From assembly GCA_030705825.1 (NCBI GenBank), contig JAUZPR010000018.1, forward strand, positions 1-35,943: a stretch of 35,943 bases of DNA, written 5' to 3'. A model generated the notes under the pieces. It saw nothing but the letters and a program-made list of their open reading frames with translations. It did not search any database and was not told where the DNA came from. The DNA is from Bacillota bacterium. GTDB taxonomy: Bacteria > Bacillota > Clostridia > Acetivibrionales > JANLFN01. The position numbers were made by a program, and so were the translations under genes. Numbering within the stretch: position 1 is the first letter of the stretch; the number at the start of each line of letters is the position of its first letter. Below, piece after piece: positions 9,101-16,453 of the stretch.

Positions 9101-9694
9101 TCCTGTATCCTTGCTTAATTTTATAAGTCCCTGATTGACCAGCTGCTGTTCTTCAATTCCGTTTATCTGCATTTCAAGGTAAAAGTTGTTCTGACCGAAT
9201 ATATTGTTATATCTTAAGGCAATTTTTTTAGCCCCTTCATAATCATTATTAAGAAGAGCCCTTGGCACATCGCCCGAAAGGCAGGCACTCAAAGCTATTA
9301 TGCCCTCGCTGTATTTTTCGAGTATCTCCCAGTCTATACGGGGTTTATAATAAAATCCTTCGGTAAAACCGGCAGATACTATTTTCATCAGATTTTTATA
9401 GCCTCTGGCGTTTTCAGCCAGCAGTACGAGATGCCCCTGGTCGGAATCGATACCGGCCTGCTTGTCAAACCTTGTCCTGCGGGCTGTGTATACCTCGCAT
9501 CCCAGTATGGGCTTTATATCGTTTTTAACGGCTTCCTTATAAAACTCTACTATACCGTACATAACACCATGGTCGGTTATGGCAATACTGTCCATACCAA
9601 ACTCACAGGCTCGTTTTACAAGGTCTTTTATTCTGTTTGCGCCGTCCAGAAGACTATATTCGGTATGGACATGAAGGTGGACAAATTCCTGCAA
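6179..9694 (-). CDS. dnaE: DNA polymerase III alpha subunit (DnaE type)
   Basis: This 1171-aa replicative polymerase subunit begins with a PHP domain (HLHVHTEYSLLDG, metal-type histidines at 6, 8 and 10). The polymerase core carries PDIDIDF at 397-403 with catalytic aspartates; a helix-hairpin-helix region follows, then an OB-fold near 1000-1080. There is no exonuclease domain, so it is DnaE rather than PolC. Length and layout fit the E. coli-like DnaE1/DnaE3 forms. The start is TTG (9694-9692) with AAGGAG upstream; PHP motifs begin at residue 6, which supports it. deoC follows by 6 bp. In low-GC Gram-positives DnaE works with PolC at the replication fork. Confidence 0.96.
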   Translation of the reverse strand: MQEFVHLHVHTEYSLLDGANRIKDLVKRACEFGMDSIAITDHGVMYGIVEFYKEAVKNDIKPILGCEVYTARRTRFDKQAGIDSDQGHLVLLAENARGYKNLMKIVSAGFTEGFYYKPRIDWEILEKYSEGIIALSACLSGDVPRALLNNDYEGAKKIALRYNNIFGQNNFYLEMQINGIEEQQLVNQGLIKLSKDTGIPLVATNDAHYLRREDAKAHEILLCIQTGTNMNDENRMRFSTNEVYVKSPEEMCALFKNIPEAVENTIKIARRCNVELEFGKLHLPEYDVPENKEPFEYLKELCYEGFEKRFKDNTDEEKVKRLEYELSVIKQMGYVDYFLIVWDFIKYSKDNGIMVGPGRGSAAGSLVAYCLGITNINPLKYSLLFERFLNPERISMPDIDIDFCYERRQEVIDYVVRKYGEDRVAQIITFGTMAARAAIRDVGRALDIPYNEVDLIAKMIPFQIGMNIEKALELNPELKKLYNADARAAELIDMAKLLEGMPRHASTHAAGVVISKDPVTEYVPLQKNEDSVTTQFTMGILEELGLLKMDFLGLRTLTVIRDAVGLIRKNHGIEINLDTMDTNDPNVFKMMGEGKTEGVFQFESAGMKQFLKELQPSSLEDIIAGNALYRPGPMDQIPTYLKNKNNPAGIKYDHPLLENILDVTYGCIVYQEQVMQIVRDLAGYSYGRSDLVRRAMSKKKVSVMEQERQNFINGITDSDGNIVVNGAVRNGVSSEVANRIFDEMMNFASYAFNKSHAAAYAVVGYQTAWLKYYYPVEFMAALLNSFLGSSDKISEYVHECKEMNIEVLPPDINESDVRFTVVNGKIRFGMAAVKNVGESAVRSIIEEKNKNGSYKSFMDFAERAGSRDINKRCIESLIKCGAFDSLQVFRSKLMAVYEKVIDGIQAARKRNMEGQLSIFEFSAPQKEMNITSEDYPDIKEYPPKMLLSMEKEMLGLYISGHPLSEYEAILNGRVSFFSKDIGASESEEGESIQETEKNFQDGMAVKVGGIIAGVKTKTTKSNSLMAFVQLEDLFGTMEIIVFPAILTKYGSMLQEENMVFINGRISVKEEEAPKIIADSVEPLRAESGKYNEPSAKEAKGPKLFLRVHNSQDKEFVDSLTAMLEFFNGNIPVYIYDGGKKPMDTGKYLVNLNNVLLAELVSRLGDENVKVV

Positions 9695-9907
9695 ATCGAT
9701 TCTCCTTAGGTCAATTTTAATACATACAATTATATCATTTTAGAAATGTTGATGCTCTACTTTAGGCAGAAAAAATAGTATAAGCATTATAATCTTTTGT
9801 CTGAAATTGAGGAAATATTTGGTATTTAATCCCACATGTGTTATATTTAAGGCGATATGACAATATAAAGTTGAAATACGTTTCTAATCATAAAAGAGGT
9901 GTAATAG

Positions 9908-10729
9908 TTGAAACGTACTATATTTCCGCTTGTTTTATCCCTTTTGTTCTGTCTTCTGTTTTACGGATGCTCACAGGAAGTAATAGCGGTGGGTCCTAAA
10001 ACCGAATTGACGGCAAGCAGTGAGAAAATCCTTAACGTTAGTCAAGCTTTAAACCTGTCCGTAAACTGTGATTATGCAAACATTGAATTCTATTCCTGGG
10101 ACAAAAAAAACATAAAATTTGAAATTACAAAGTTTGTAAGAGGTTTACGCACTAATCAAAAGCTTAAAAATGAGCTTGATAATATCAAAACCGGCGTCGT
10201 ACAGGATGGAGCAAATATATCGTTTACATCGGTCTGCAGCGGAAATATCAAGAGCCCGTCAGATACGGGAATAAATTTAATAGTATATTTGCCTAAAAAA
10301 ATTGATGCTTTATATTACAAACTGGATACCGGTTCTGTAAAGTTCCATGATGATATAGCCTGCAAACAGCTTAAAGCCAATGTATCTGCTGTAAATACAG
10401 AAATAAAAGGTTTTAAAGGTGCAATAAATTTTACCGGTGACGCCGCTAACCTAAGAATAGAAAATGGCAGAATAGCAGGTAATTCCAGTGTTAAAATTAA
10501 TATGGGAAACCTTTATGTCACAGCATCCTACAGTGAGGGCAGTAGTTATACCTTTGAAACAGAAATGGGCGTTATAGAATTGACAGCTCCCGAAGCCTCC
10601 CAAATCTCTTTTGAAACCCAGGGTAGCGTTGATATAAATGAATTTGCAGGTGCTTCTTACCCAACAGTAATCAAGGTAGTAAACTCCATGGGACGCATAA
10701 CTATAAGGAAATCCTTTTTAAGTACATAA
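9908..10729 (+). CDS. DUF4097-like lipoprotein
   Basis: The 273-aa protein has a lipoprotein signal peptide: MKRT, a hydrophobic core, and the lipobox-like end LFYGC with the lipidated Cys at 21, so it should be anchored on the outer face of the membrane. The mature part is a chain of short beta strands with repeated patterns (NVSQALNLSVNCDYANIEF, VYLPKKIDALYYKLDTGSVK, NSMGRITI), as in DUF4097 adhesin-like beta-helix proteins. Start TTG (9908) is preceded by AAAAGAGGTG. It stands alone and is divergent from dnaE. The role is unknown; envelope-stress or surface-scaffold roles seen for some family members are not shown here. It is the last intact host gene before the prophage. Confidence 0.75.
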   Translation: MKRTIFPLVLSLLFCLLFYGCSQEVIAVGPKTELTASSEKILNVSQALNLSVNCDYANIEFYSWDKKNIKFEITKFVRGLRTNQKLKNELDNIKTGVVQDGANISFTSVCSGNIKSPSDTGINLIVYLPKKIDALYYKLDTGSVKFHDDIACKQLKANVSAVNTEIKGFKGAINFTGDAANLRIENGRIAGNSSVKINMGNLYVTASYSEGSSYTFETEMGVIELTAPEASQISFETQGSVDINEFAGASYPTVIKVVNSMGRITIRKSFLST

Positions 10730-10847
10730 TTAAGCTTCACGTTTTATATATTGCTAATGTACAAAACCCTATTTTTTTGTTTATTTCCGTGATAGAATAA
10801 TTTACAAATATATGGATTAACTACCCGGGCGATAACGGAGAAAAGGT

Positions 10848-10880
10848 ATGCGTTCTTTTATTGTTAATTATCAAGTAGAA
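10848..10880 (+). pseudogene. 5' stub of a host gene cut by the prophage
   Basis: An ATG (10848) sits 7 nt after a GGAG ribosome-binding site and reads MRSFIVNYQVE for 11 codons. At 10881 the sequence changes to TGTCAAAAGTAA, which stops the frame three codons later. The simplest reading is a host gene interrupted by insertion of the Mu-like prophage between 10880 and 10881. The 3' part of the gene should lie beyond the right end of the prophage, outside the window. The gene itself cannot be named. Confidence 0.5.
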
Positions 10881-10979
10881 TGTCAAAAGTAAACCCTCGA
10901 AAAAACCCGGGATAAATTGGGATAGGCTTAGATAACCCGGGATTGTACGGGATAACTAGAAAAAACAAACATGTCAAAA
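10881..10979 (+). mobile_element. Putative left end (attL) of the Mu-like prophage with transposase-site repeats
   Basis: The proposed end begins TGTCAAAAG at 10881, fitting the 5'-TG terminus of Mu-type elements. TGTCAAAA recurs at 10972. Two 20-bp direct repeats of the form ACCCGGGAT-N5-GGGATA lie at 10905-10924 and 10935-10954, with a 30-bp period, as expected of multiple transposase-binding sites. The expected 5-bp target duplication would be TAGAA (10876-10880). A related ACCCGGG at 10823 lies outside this boundary, so the exact end is not certain. Confidence 0.5.
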
Positions 10980-11506
10980 AAACAAAATCACTTATAAAAT
11001 TTCTTAAATACCACCAATGGTAAGAATCTCTAAGCATTGACGGTATTTTTTATTAACAAAATTATTATATCACATCTCACATTTTTTCAAATACTTAAAA
11101 AAGTTATAACAGTTTGTTACAAACGTTATTTCGTATCGAAATTCGTTATATAATTAACTTATGATTTCATTGAAAGCCTTATAAAACTATACATTACAAA
11201 AAATAACTTAATACGTAACAATCTGTTGCCGAGATAAGTTTAAGGAGTGATTTTTTATAAATAACCAATATTTAAAATGCAAAAGCGATGTGACAATTGA
11301 GGCGTTTTTAAAAAGCAATGTCACATTGCCCTATTTTCAACGGTTTCAGGTCTTTTATACCTTCCTAAAACCAAGAATAGCAATGTGACATCTTAATATG
11401 GGTTTCTTCTATAATTTATGTAATTTCAGAAATAACGTTATTTTTGCAACTAAGCCGCTGCAGATAACTATAAAATGATAGATAAATATATCATTTGAAG
11501 CATAAA
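10980..11506. other. Non-coding left-end region with GCAATGTGACAT repeats
   Basis: No convincing gene is present in this 527-bp AT-rich stretch. It holds three copies of GCAATGTGACAT: GCGATGTGACAATT at 11285-11298, an inverted copy at 11315-11329, and GCAATGTGACATCT at 11380-11393. A perfect 14-bp palindrome AAATAACGTTATTT lies at 11430-11443. An AAATACC/GGTATTT stem followed by T residues (11006-11051) and an AAATGATA/TATCATTT stem (11473-11496) could act as weak terminators, the latter for the leftward repressor gene. The repeats are probably protein-binding sites of the phage. Confidence 0.6.
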
Positions 11507-12040
11507 TTAAGCATTTTTTAATTTAGTAGCGGCTTCTTCTCCATGCATTGATATTGATGACTTTCCTTTCTTTTTAAGGCCTTCTGCAAGGCCATTTTTA
11601 ATTTTCAATAAAATTCGTATCTCTTCCTGATCTTTTGTATCTAAATGTCTAAACATTCTAATTATTTCTTCCTCTTCAATGGTAGCAATTATGGTTTTTA
11701 AATTATTTTCGTTTACAGCATCCCAAATTATGTAATCTTCTTTGTTCTCCGCAACTATATTAGGCGGATGCATCTCTTTTTCATAATTATAATCTTTATC
11801 AATATTTTGAGTAGGGTTTATATGTTTAGTTGATATTTCAGTTCCAGTAAGAAGCCATTCCATTGAAACATCTAAAAGTGCAGATAATTTGTATAAGATG
11901 TATGTTTCAGGTATACGCCCTTTAATATAATTACCTATAGCATTTTGTGATAAATTTAGTTCTTTTGTTGCAAGAGAAGGACTATATCCAGCCTTATCTA
12001 GCGCATATTTTAATCTATTACCAAAGTTAATATCATTCAT
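11507..12040 (-). CDS. Phage repressor, XRE/CI-type HTH
   Basis: The 177-aa protein has an N-terminal helix-turn-helix domain of the XRE family (about residues 7-62; NQ-type recognition segment LATKELNLSQNAIGNYIKGR). The C-terminal half is acidic and helical, with no S24/LexA peptidase motif, so induction is not expected to depend on RecA-driven self-cleavage. Position and orientation (leftward at the left end, divergent from ner and the transposase) match the c repressor of Mu. It should bind the CACAC/GTGTG operators in 12062-12160 and shut off the early promoter. The first Met (12040) is close to a purine-rich GGAAGGAAA site. Confidence 0.85.
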   Translation of the reverse strand: MNDINFGNRLKYALDKAGYSPSLATKELNLSQNAIGNYIKGRIPETYILYKLSALLDVSMEWLLTGTEISTKHINPTQNIDKDYNYEKEMHPPNIVAENKEDYIIWDAVNENNLKTIIATIEEEEIIRMFRHLDTKDQEEIRILLKIKNGLAEGLKKKGKSSISMHGEEAATKLKNA

Positions 12041-12061
12041 TTATATTTTTCCTTCCTAATA

Positions 12062-12160
12062 TTCACACAATCATGAATAAAATTCACACGCATGTGCGAA
12101 TAAACTATTAATTTATTGCCTTTACTCACACAATTGTGTTGACATCACACAAGCGTGTGG
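12062..12160. promoter_or_regulatory. Repressor operator cluster
   Basis: Four related dyads built on CACAC/GTGTG lie between the divergent repressor and early genes: TTCACACAATCATGAA (12062-12077, weak), ATTCACACGCATGTGCGAAT (12082-12101), the perfect ACACAATTGTGT (12128-12139) and CACACAAGCGTGTG (12146-12159). The third overlaps the -35 and the fourth fills the spacer of the early promoter. A fifth half-like copy, CACGCTTGTGT, lies at 12406-12416 before the Ner-like gene. Binding by the XRE repressor or the Ner-like protein is inferred from position and symmetry. Confidence 0.75.
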
Positions 12161-12166
12161 TATAAT
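12139..12166 (+). promoter_or_regulatory. Early promoter of the prophage
   Basis: A perfect TTGACA (12139-12144) and a perfect TATAAT (12161-12166) are 16 bp apart. Transcription would start near 12173 and run through the Ner-like, transposase and MuB-like genes. Operators overlap both the -35 and the spacer, so repressor binding would exclude RNA polymerase. Confidence 0.85.
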
Positions 12167-12305
12167 GAAAATGATAGATTAATACATCAACAATGTATTA
12201 CATTTAACTGATAAATTCAATTCAAAACTGGTGTTCGGTTTTTGAAAAATCCTTTCGACTTAGTCAAATCAACTAAATGGTGCTCATGTCTTAGGAGGCA
12301 CCAAG

Positions 12306-12434
12306 ATGGGAAATAAAAATTTGCGGTTCTTGTTGGCACCCCCGCTTGTGCCATTGAAAACTAAATATGTTATTCGTACTAAGAAATTAAGCAAATTTCA
12401 ATACCCACGCTTGTGTAACAATCAATCGAAGTAA
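12306..12434 (+). CDS. Small basic 42-aa ORF, first of the early operon
   Basis: An ATG at 12306 stands 7 nt after a perfect AGGAGG (12293-12298) and reads 42 codons to TAA: MGNKNLRFLLAPPLVPLKTK and then a Lys/Arg-rich tail. It is the first ORF after the early promoter and ends 18 bp before the Ner-like gene. The ribosome-binding site lies in the loop and stem of a possible hairpin (TGGTGC 12278-12283 with GCACCA 12298-12303), so its translation could be structured or regulated. I do not recognise the product. It may be a real small protein or a leader peptide; codon content alone cannot decide. Confidence 0.5.
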   Translation: MGNKNLRFLLAPPLVPLKTKYVIRTKKLSKFQYPRLCNNQSK

Positions 12435-12452
12435 CAAAGTAAAGGGGTTGAT

Positions 12453-12677
12453 ATGATGAGGAAAAAAAACAAACGACGGCTACAGCCTCTAGGCAAAGTC
12501 ATTAAAAAGAGACTTATAGAAATGGGTATGACCCAGAAGGAGCTTGCAAGCCAATCTGGTACCAGTGAAAAATACTTGAACTTAATTCTCTACGGAGAAA
12601 GGTCGGGAATAAAGTATATATCTATTTTTGAAGAAATTCTTGGTATAGAGCTTGAAAGTTATAAAAAATCAGCATAA
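12453..12677 (+). CDS. Ner-like HTH regulator
   Basis: The 74-aa basic protein carries one XRE-type helix-turn-helix (about residues 13-58: GKVIKKRLIEMGMTQKELAS, then SGTSEKYLNLILYGER). It is the counterpart by position and size of Mu Ner, a small early DNA-binding protein that turns down early and repressor transcription after induction. An AAAGGGGTTG site precedes two adjacent ATG codons (12453 and 12456). An operator-like CACGCTTGTGT lies 37 bp upstream. It could equally be called a Cro-type protein; the sequence does not separate these. Confidence 0.75.
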   Translation: MMRKKNKRRLQPLGKVIKKRLIEMGMTQKELASQSGTSEKYLNLILYGERSGIKYISIFEEILGIELESYKKSA

Positions 12678-12688
12678 GGAGGATATGT

Positions 12689-13036
12689 ATGACAAAGGAA
12701 GTTCAGAAAGAAACGATGCTCCTTCAGGAATATAAAGAGGGTTTTTCCGAAATCCAAAAGCTTGTTGAAGGATTCGAAGCTATTCAGACAGACTCCCAAT
12801 GTACATTTTTAACTGAGAGAAGTGAAATTTTAGATCAGCAGCTAAAGTTCATAGGTACTCAAAGATATGATGTTTTACTTGAAGTCAGGGAATTCCTTGC
12901 CAAAGCAAATAGTAAACTAAAGGCTATACTTGATACTGAAAAGTTTTTAAAAGGCCAGATGGAGGAATGTGACGAGTTTATCAAGATCATCGTTTCCCAA
13001 AACGGTAATGATGAGAGGGAAAAAGACAATGTATAA
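12689..13036 (+). CDS. Early phage coiled-coil protein of unknown function
   Basis: The 115-aa, charged, helical protein begins 11 bp after the Ner-like gene, behind AAGGAGG. Heptad-like patterns run through most of it (LLQEYKEGFSEIQKLVEGFE, then LEVREFLAKANSKLKAILD), suggesting a coiled coil or helical bundle. There is no HTH, membrane segment or catalytic motif. Its place between ner and the transposase gene makes it an early-operon accessory protein. I do not recognise a family. Confidence 0.7.
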   Translation: MTKEVQKETMLLQEYKEGFSEIQKLVEGFEAIQTDSQCTFLTERSEILDQQLKFIGTQRYDVLLEVREFLAKANSKLKAILDTEKFLKGQMEECDEFIKIIVSQNGNDEREKDNV

Positions 13037-13151
13037 CCAAATGAAAAAGGCTGAAAGAAAGGAGCAACCCACTGCCAGCAAACAGTATAAGCTCCTAATT
13101 CCAACCTTTAACAAATACTTACCTCTCTATTATAACACTTTTGATAATTAG
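13029..13151 (+). CDS. Small 40-aa ORF coupled to the preceding gene
   Basis: An ATG at 13029 overlaps the stop of the previous gene in the arrangement ATGTATAA and reads 40 codons, MYNQMKKAERKEQPTASKQY followed by a hydrophobic and aromatic half. A GAGAGGG purine run lies about 8 nt upstream. It ends just before the ribosome-binding site of the transposase gene, so it fills the gap precisely. The stop-start overlap suggests translational coupling. The product is unknown and it may not be a functional gene. Confidence 0.4.
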   Translation: MYNQMKKAERKEQPTASKQYKLLIPTFNKYLPLYYNTFDN

Positions 13152-13170
13152 CGAAAAGGAGGTAATAAGG

Positions 13171-15231
13171 TTGCCGGAAACATTTATCACTATAGAGCAA
13201 GCTGCTGAATTAGAAGGTATAAGCTATAACACCTTTATAGTTAGAAAAAATCGCAATCCTGAATTATATAAAACTAAAACGGAGCAATCCGAAGCCGGAG
13301 GAAAGGAAAGAATTCTTGTAGACCTTGCCTCTTTATCTAAAAAGGCTATGCGGACATATCAGATGAAACAGGAAATTCAAGTTAATCTGATAAAAGAGTT
13401 TGAATCCTCTGATGGTGACGATGATGAAGCCTGGTATGTTGGTGTTGAACTCAGCAAGTATATGGCAAAGCATAATGAGCAGTTTTATAAAAATGTTGAG
13501 TTCGCAAACCGGATCAAGGAATACCTCGACTATAGAGGTTTCGACAAAACACAATATACTGAACAATTTGCTGAAAGATTAGGAATGAGCGGTAGAAATT
13601 TCAGACGCAAAGTTGACAAGTATCTTGAAGGGTGTGCCTGGGCTATAGAAATGAATGAACATAGCGGTAAGAATTATGACTTCTATAAAATCCTTGCCTT
13701 ATGCCCAAGACCCAGAGAAAAAAAGTATATTGCTTTAACGGATGAAATGAAGGTATTAATTGAAAACATCTGGTTTAATCCATCCTTTGCAGCCAACCAC
13801 AGGAAACAGACACAGCTTTATATAGTATTTTGCAAGATCGCTGAAACCAAGGGATGGGTGCTGCTTCCAAGTTATCCGACAGTGAACCGGTATATCAATG
13901 AAATCTCCGGTAAATATGCAGGTGAGCGTTTCTTGGCAGATCAGGGAATGCGCGAGTTAAAACGTAAAATGATGATTAAGCGCAGAAGAAATACTGGAAT
14001 GCTAAAGGTAATGGAGCTAGTACAAGGAGACGCACATACATTTGATTGTTGGGTGAAAGTAATAAGGCCCAATGGTCATATAACAGCTATAAAGCCGTAC
14101 CTGGCTGCACTAATAGACACACGCAGCAGGTGTCTTGTAGGTTGGGCTGTTTGTGAAGTACCTTGTTCGGACGTTATAAAGCAAATGCTAATGCACATGA
14201 TGTATCCCAAAAAGAATAATCCAATCGAAGGAGTCCCAAGAATAATCCTTATAGATAATGGTAAGGACTGGACGGCACAAACTCTGACAGGCCGAAACCG
14301 TAAGGAGAGGGTAAGCCTGGACGGTGAAATTAAAGGATTTTTCAAAAGTATAGGCATCGAGGATGATATGCGAAGCTTGCCATATCAAGCATGGACGAAA
14401 GCGCAGATTGAAAGGTTCTTTGGAACTCTTTGCTATAACTTTACCAATGAGTTTGATTCATATACAGGTACCTTGACTGGTTCAAAGACTATTGGAAAGA
14501 TCAAAAAGGATATCAAAGGAATGCTTGAGAGGAATGAACTCCTTTCGATTGAAGAATTCGCAACACTCTTTGATAACTGGCTTAACGTAGTTTACCATAA
14601 CAGAGTCCATAGTGGCCTTAAAGAGCAAAAAGAGAAAGACCCTCGGCCATTAAGCGTATTCCAGGATGCAGACAGATATTTTAAGGCTGCGCCTCCAATG
14701 GAATATACAAGAGTACTTCTTATGAAAGCTGAAGAGAGGATGGTTTATGCAACAGGCATAAAGATGGATAACGGTTACTACCATAACGAAGCTCTAGGCC
14801 GTTATATTGGTAAAAAGGTTGATATACGTTTCAGCCAGGATAATCCATCAATCTTACATGTTTATGATAAAGATGATGGTAGCAAATTATGTGAGGCATA
14901 TCTTGAAAAAGGTCTTAACCCCTTAGCAGCACAAAATGATCCTGAACTTGCAGAACATATGCAGGTGCAGCACAGACAGCTTAGAGGAATCAGGGAAAAC
15001 CTTCTTTATCTGCAGACATCATACGAAAACAGGCAACTCCCCCGAAAAGCTTCAAAGGCAGATAGAAAGGTCATATTGCCAGAATTAAAAGAGGAAGCAC
15101 CAAAGATTGTCAGCATGGTTGATGACAAGCAGTATAAAGAAGAGGTTAAGAAACGTAAAGGTAAAGGTAGTGCAGACTGTAATGAGTTTTTTGACAGGCA
15201 GTTTGAGAAAGCAATGGCTAAATTAGGATAA
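13171..15231 (+). CDS. MuA-like DDE transposase
   Basis: This 686-aa protein should catalyse strand transfer in integration and replicative transposition of the prophage. It starts with an HTH (PETFITIEQAAELEGISYNT), continues with further DNA-binding helices (SGRNFRRKVDKYLEG) and holds an RNase H-like core with D287 (VQGDAH), D362 (ILIDNGKDW) and E414 (AQIERFFG), spaced 75 and 52 as in MuA (D269, D336, E392). A beta-barrel region and a basic tail, which in Mu contacts MuB and ClpX, follow. The TTG at 13171 is chosen because AAAGGAGGT lies 7 nt upstream; an in-frame TTG at 13141 has no such site. MuB-like gene follows by 13 bp. Confidence 0.93.
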   Translation: MPETFITIEQAAELEGISYNTFIVRKNRNPELYKTKTEQSEAGGKERILVDLASLSKKAMRTYQMKQEIQVNLIKEFESSDGDDDEAWYVGVELSKYMAKHNEQFYKNVEFANRIKEYLDYRGFDKTQYTEQFAERLGMSGRNFRRKVDKYLEGCAWAIEMNEHSGKNYDFYKILALCPRPREKKYIALTDEMKVLIENIWFNPSFAANHRKQTQLYIVFCKIAETKGWVLLPSYPTVNRYINEISGKYAGERFLADQGMRELKRKMMIKRRRNTGMLKVMELVQGDAHTFDCWVKVIRPNGHITAIKPYLAALIDTRSRCLVGWAVCEVPCSDVIKQMLMHMMYPKKNNPIEGVPRIILIDNGKDWTAQTLTGRNRKERVSLDGEIKGFFKSIGIEDDMRSLPYQAWTKAQIERFFGTLCYNFTNEFDSYTGTLTGSKTIGKIKKDIKGMLERNELLSIEEFATLFDNWLNVVYHNRVHSGLKEQKEKDPRPLSVFQDADRYFKAAPPMEYTRVLLMKAEERMVYATGIKMDNGYYHNEALGRYIGKKVDIRFSQDNPSILHVYDKDDGSKLCEAYLEKGLNPLAAQNDPELAEHMQVQHRQLRGIRENLLYLQTSYENRQLPRKASKADRKVILPELKEEAPKIVSMVDDKQYKEEVKKRKGKGSADCNEFFDRQFEKAMAKLG

Positions 15232-15244
15232 TGGAGGTAATTTT

Positions 15245-16216
15245 ATGGAAACTGCAGTTGTATATAACTTTAAGCAAGATGTACAGGGTATAACAAGAGA
15301 CTTTTTAAATAAAAACAGTATGTCAATAGAAGAACTCGCAAAGAAAATAGGTTTTTCAAGGCCAGCATTAACACAGTATTTATCAGGTAAGTATGCATCG
15401 AACCCGGCTAATATCGAAAAGGCAATCATAGAGTATCTTAAAGTTGAAGGATTTATTAACAACCAGAATGAAAAAGCTTTAACAACTTCCCCACAGAAGA
15501 TAAGCTTCTTTCCCTCCAGGGATGCAAAGAATATCATTGCAATATGCCAATCATGCCAGGAATCACAGGGGCTTGGAATAATATCTGGTAAGTCGGGTTT
15601 TGGAAAAACACATGCTTTAAAACAGTACGCTAAGGCAGAACGTGTTTGCTACATATATTGTGATGATGCAATGGGCTGCAGAGACCTGATTGAAACAATC
15701 GAGGAAACACTTGGAATACCTCAAAAATATGGTTCCATATCAAAGCGTGTTAAGGGAATCAAGAAGTTCTTTAATGTCAACAAAGGTTATCTGCTGATCA
15801 TTGATGAAGCCGACAAGCTCCTCAATAAGTTTACACAAAAGAAGATGGAAATATTAAGAACGATTTATGACCCCACGGATCGTGACTCAGATGAGCCGGA
15901 TGTCGGGTTGGTTATTGCTGGTGAACCAAGGCTTGAATCTCTTATAAAGGCATATCTTCCGAGGTTTGCGAACAGGGCAGATTTTAATATCCGACTTGAA
16001 GGATTATCCCACAAAGAAGTTGAGAAGTACCTTGAACCATATAACTTCACAGATAATGCGCTTTCAGAAATGATGGCAAGAGCAACAAATAACCAAACAG
16101 GCTGCTTCAGGCTCTTAAATAAGACTTTAAGAAATATATTGAGGCTTCAGCCTGATACTTCTGAAGGAATTACCCTGGATATCATTAGCAAAGCAAGCAG
16201 CATGATGATGCTTTGA
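15245..16216 (+). CDS. MuB-like transposition target ATPase
   Basis: The 323-aa AAA+ protein has an N-terminal HTH (about 27-65: MSIEELAKKIGFSRPALTQYL), Walker A GKSGFGKT (115-122) and Walker B LLIIDEAD (183-190). MuB-type ATPases coat target DNA, activate the transposase and give target immunity. The N-terminal HTH plus C-terminal AAA layout is that of Mu B. A GGAGGT site precedes the ATG by 7 nt, and the gene follows the transposase closely. The name ExeA-like AAA protein might be given by an automatic tool, but the position next to the DDE transposase decides for the MuB role. Confidence 0.9.
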   Translation: METAVVYNFKQDVQGITRDFLNKNSMSIEELAKKIGFSRPALTQYLSGKYASNPANIEKAIIEYLKVEGFINNQNEKALTTSPQKISFFPSRDAKNIIAICQSCQESQGLGIISGKSGFGKTHALKQYAKAERVCYIYCDDAMGCRDLIETIEETLGIPQKYGSISKRVKGIKKFFNVNKGYLLIIDEADKLLNKFTQKKMEILRTIYDPTDRDSDEPDVGLVIAGEPRLESLIKAYLPRFANRADFNIRLEGLSHKEVEKYLEPYNFTDNALSEMMARATNNQTGCFRLLNKTLRNILRLQPDTSEGITLDIISKASSMMML

Positions 16217-16231
16217 TTGGAGGTACCCAGA

Positions 16232-16432
16232 ATGTCAAATGCTGTTAAGTTGTATGACCATGAGCAGGAAGAACCAAGGGAGCAATTAAAAGCTGCAATG
16301 GAAAAGTACCACTTGTCACAGGTTGATATAGCAAGACAGCTTAACCTATCAATTTTGGTTGTAAAAAGCTATTTAGACAGTGGTACAGCACCCTATTATG
16401 TTGAAAAGTTAGTAAAAGAGTGGCTGGAATAA
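16232..16432 (+). CDS. Small HTH protein
   Basis: The 66-aa protein begins at ATG 16232, 8 nt after TTGGAGG; an upstream in-frame TTG overlaps that site and is rejected. The centre (about 20-55: EKYHLSQVDIARQLNLSILV and VKSYLDSG) is a helix-turn-helix of the XRE or Cro type, and the end reads KEWLE. It follows the MuB-like gene by 15 bp in the early operon. It could be an additional transcription regulator or DNA-remodelling accessory protein; target sites are unknown. Confidence 0.7.
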   Translation: MSNAVKLYDHEQEEPREQLKAAMEKYHLSQVDIARQLNLSILVVKSYLDSGTAPYYVEKLVKEWLE

Positions 16433-16453
16433 AATATTGGAGGTCGATTGAGT

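Noticed and set aside
9431-9709. Rightward 92-aa ORF opposite the dnaE start
   Set aside because: It is antisense to the strongly conserved PHP domain of dnaE, so it is a shadow frame.
10823-10840. ACCCGGGCGATAACGG as a third transposase site, with the prophage end further left
   Set aside because: It matches the two internal repeats only in part and lies before an apparently intact host ribosome-binding site; kept as a caveat to the boundary.
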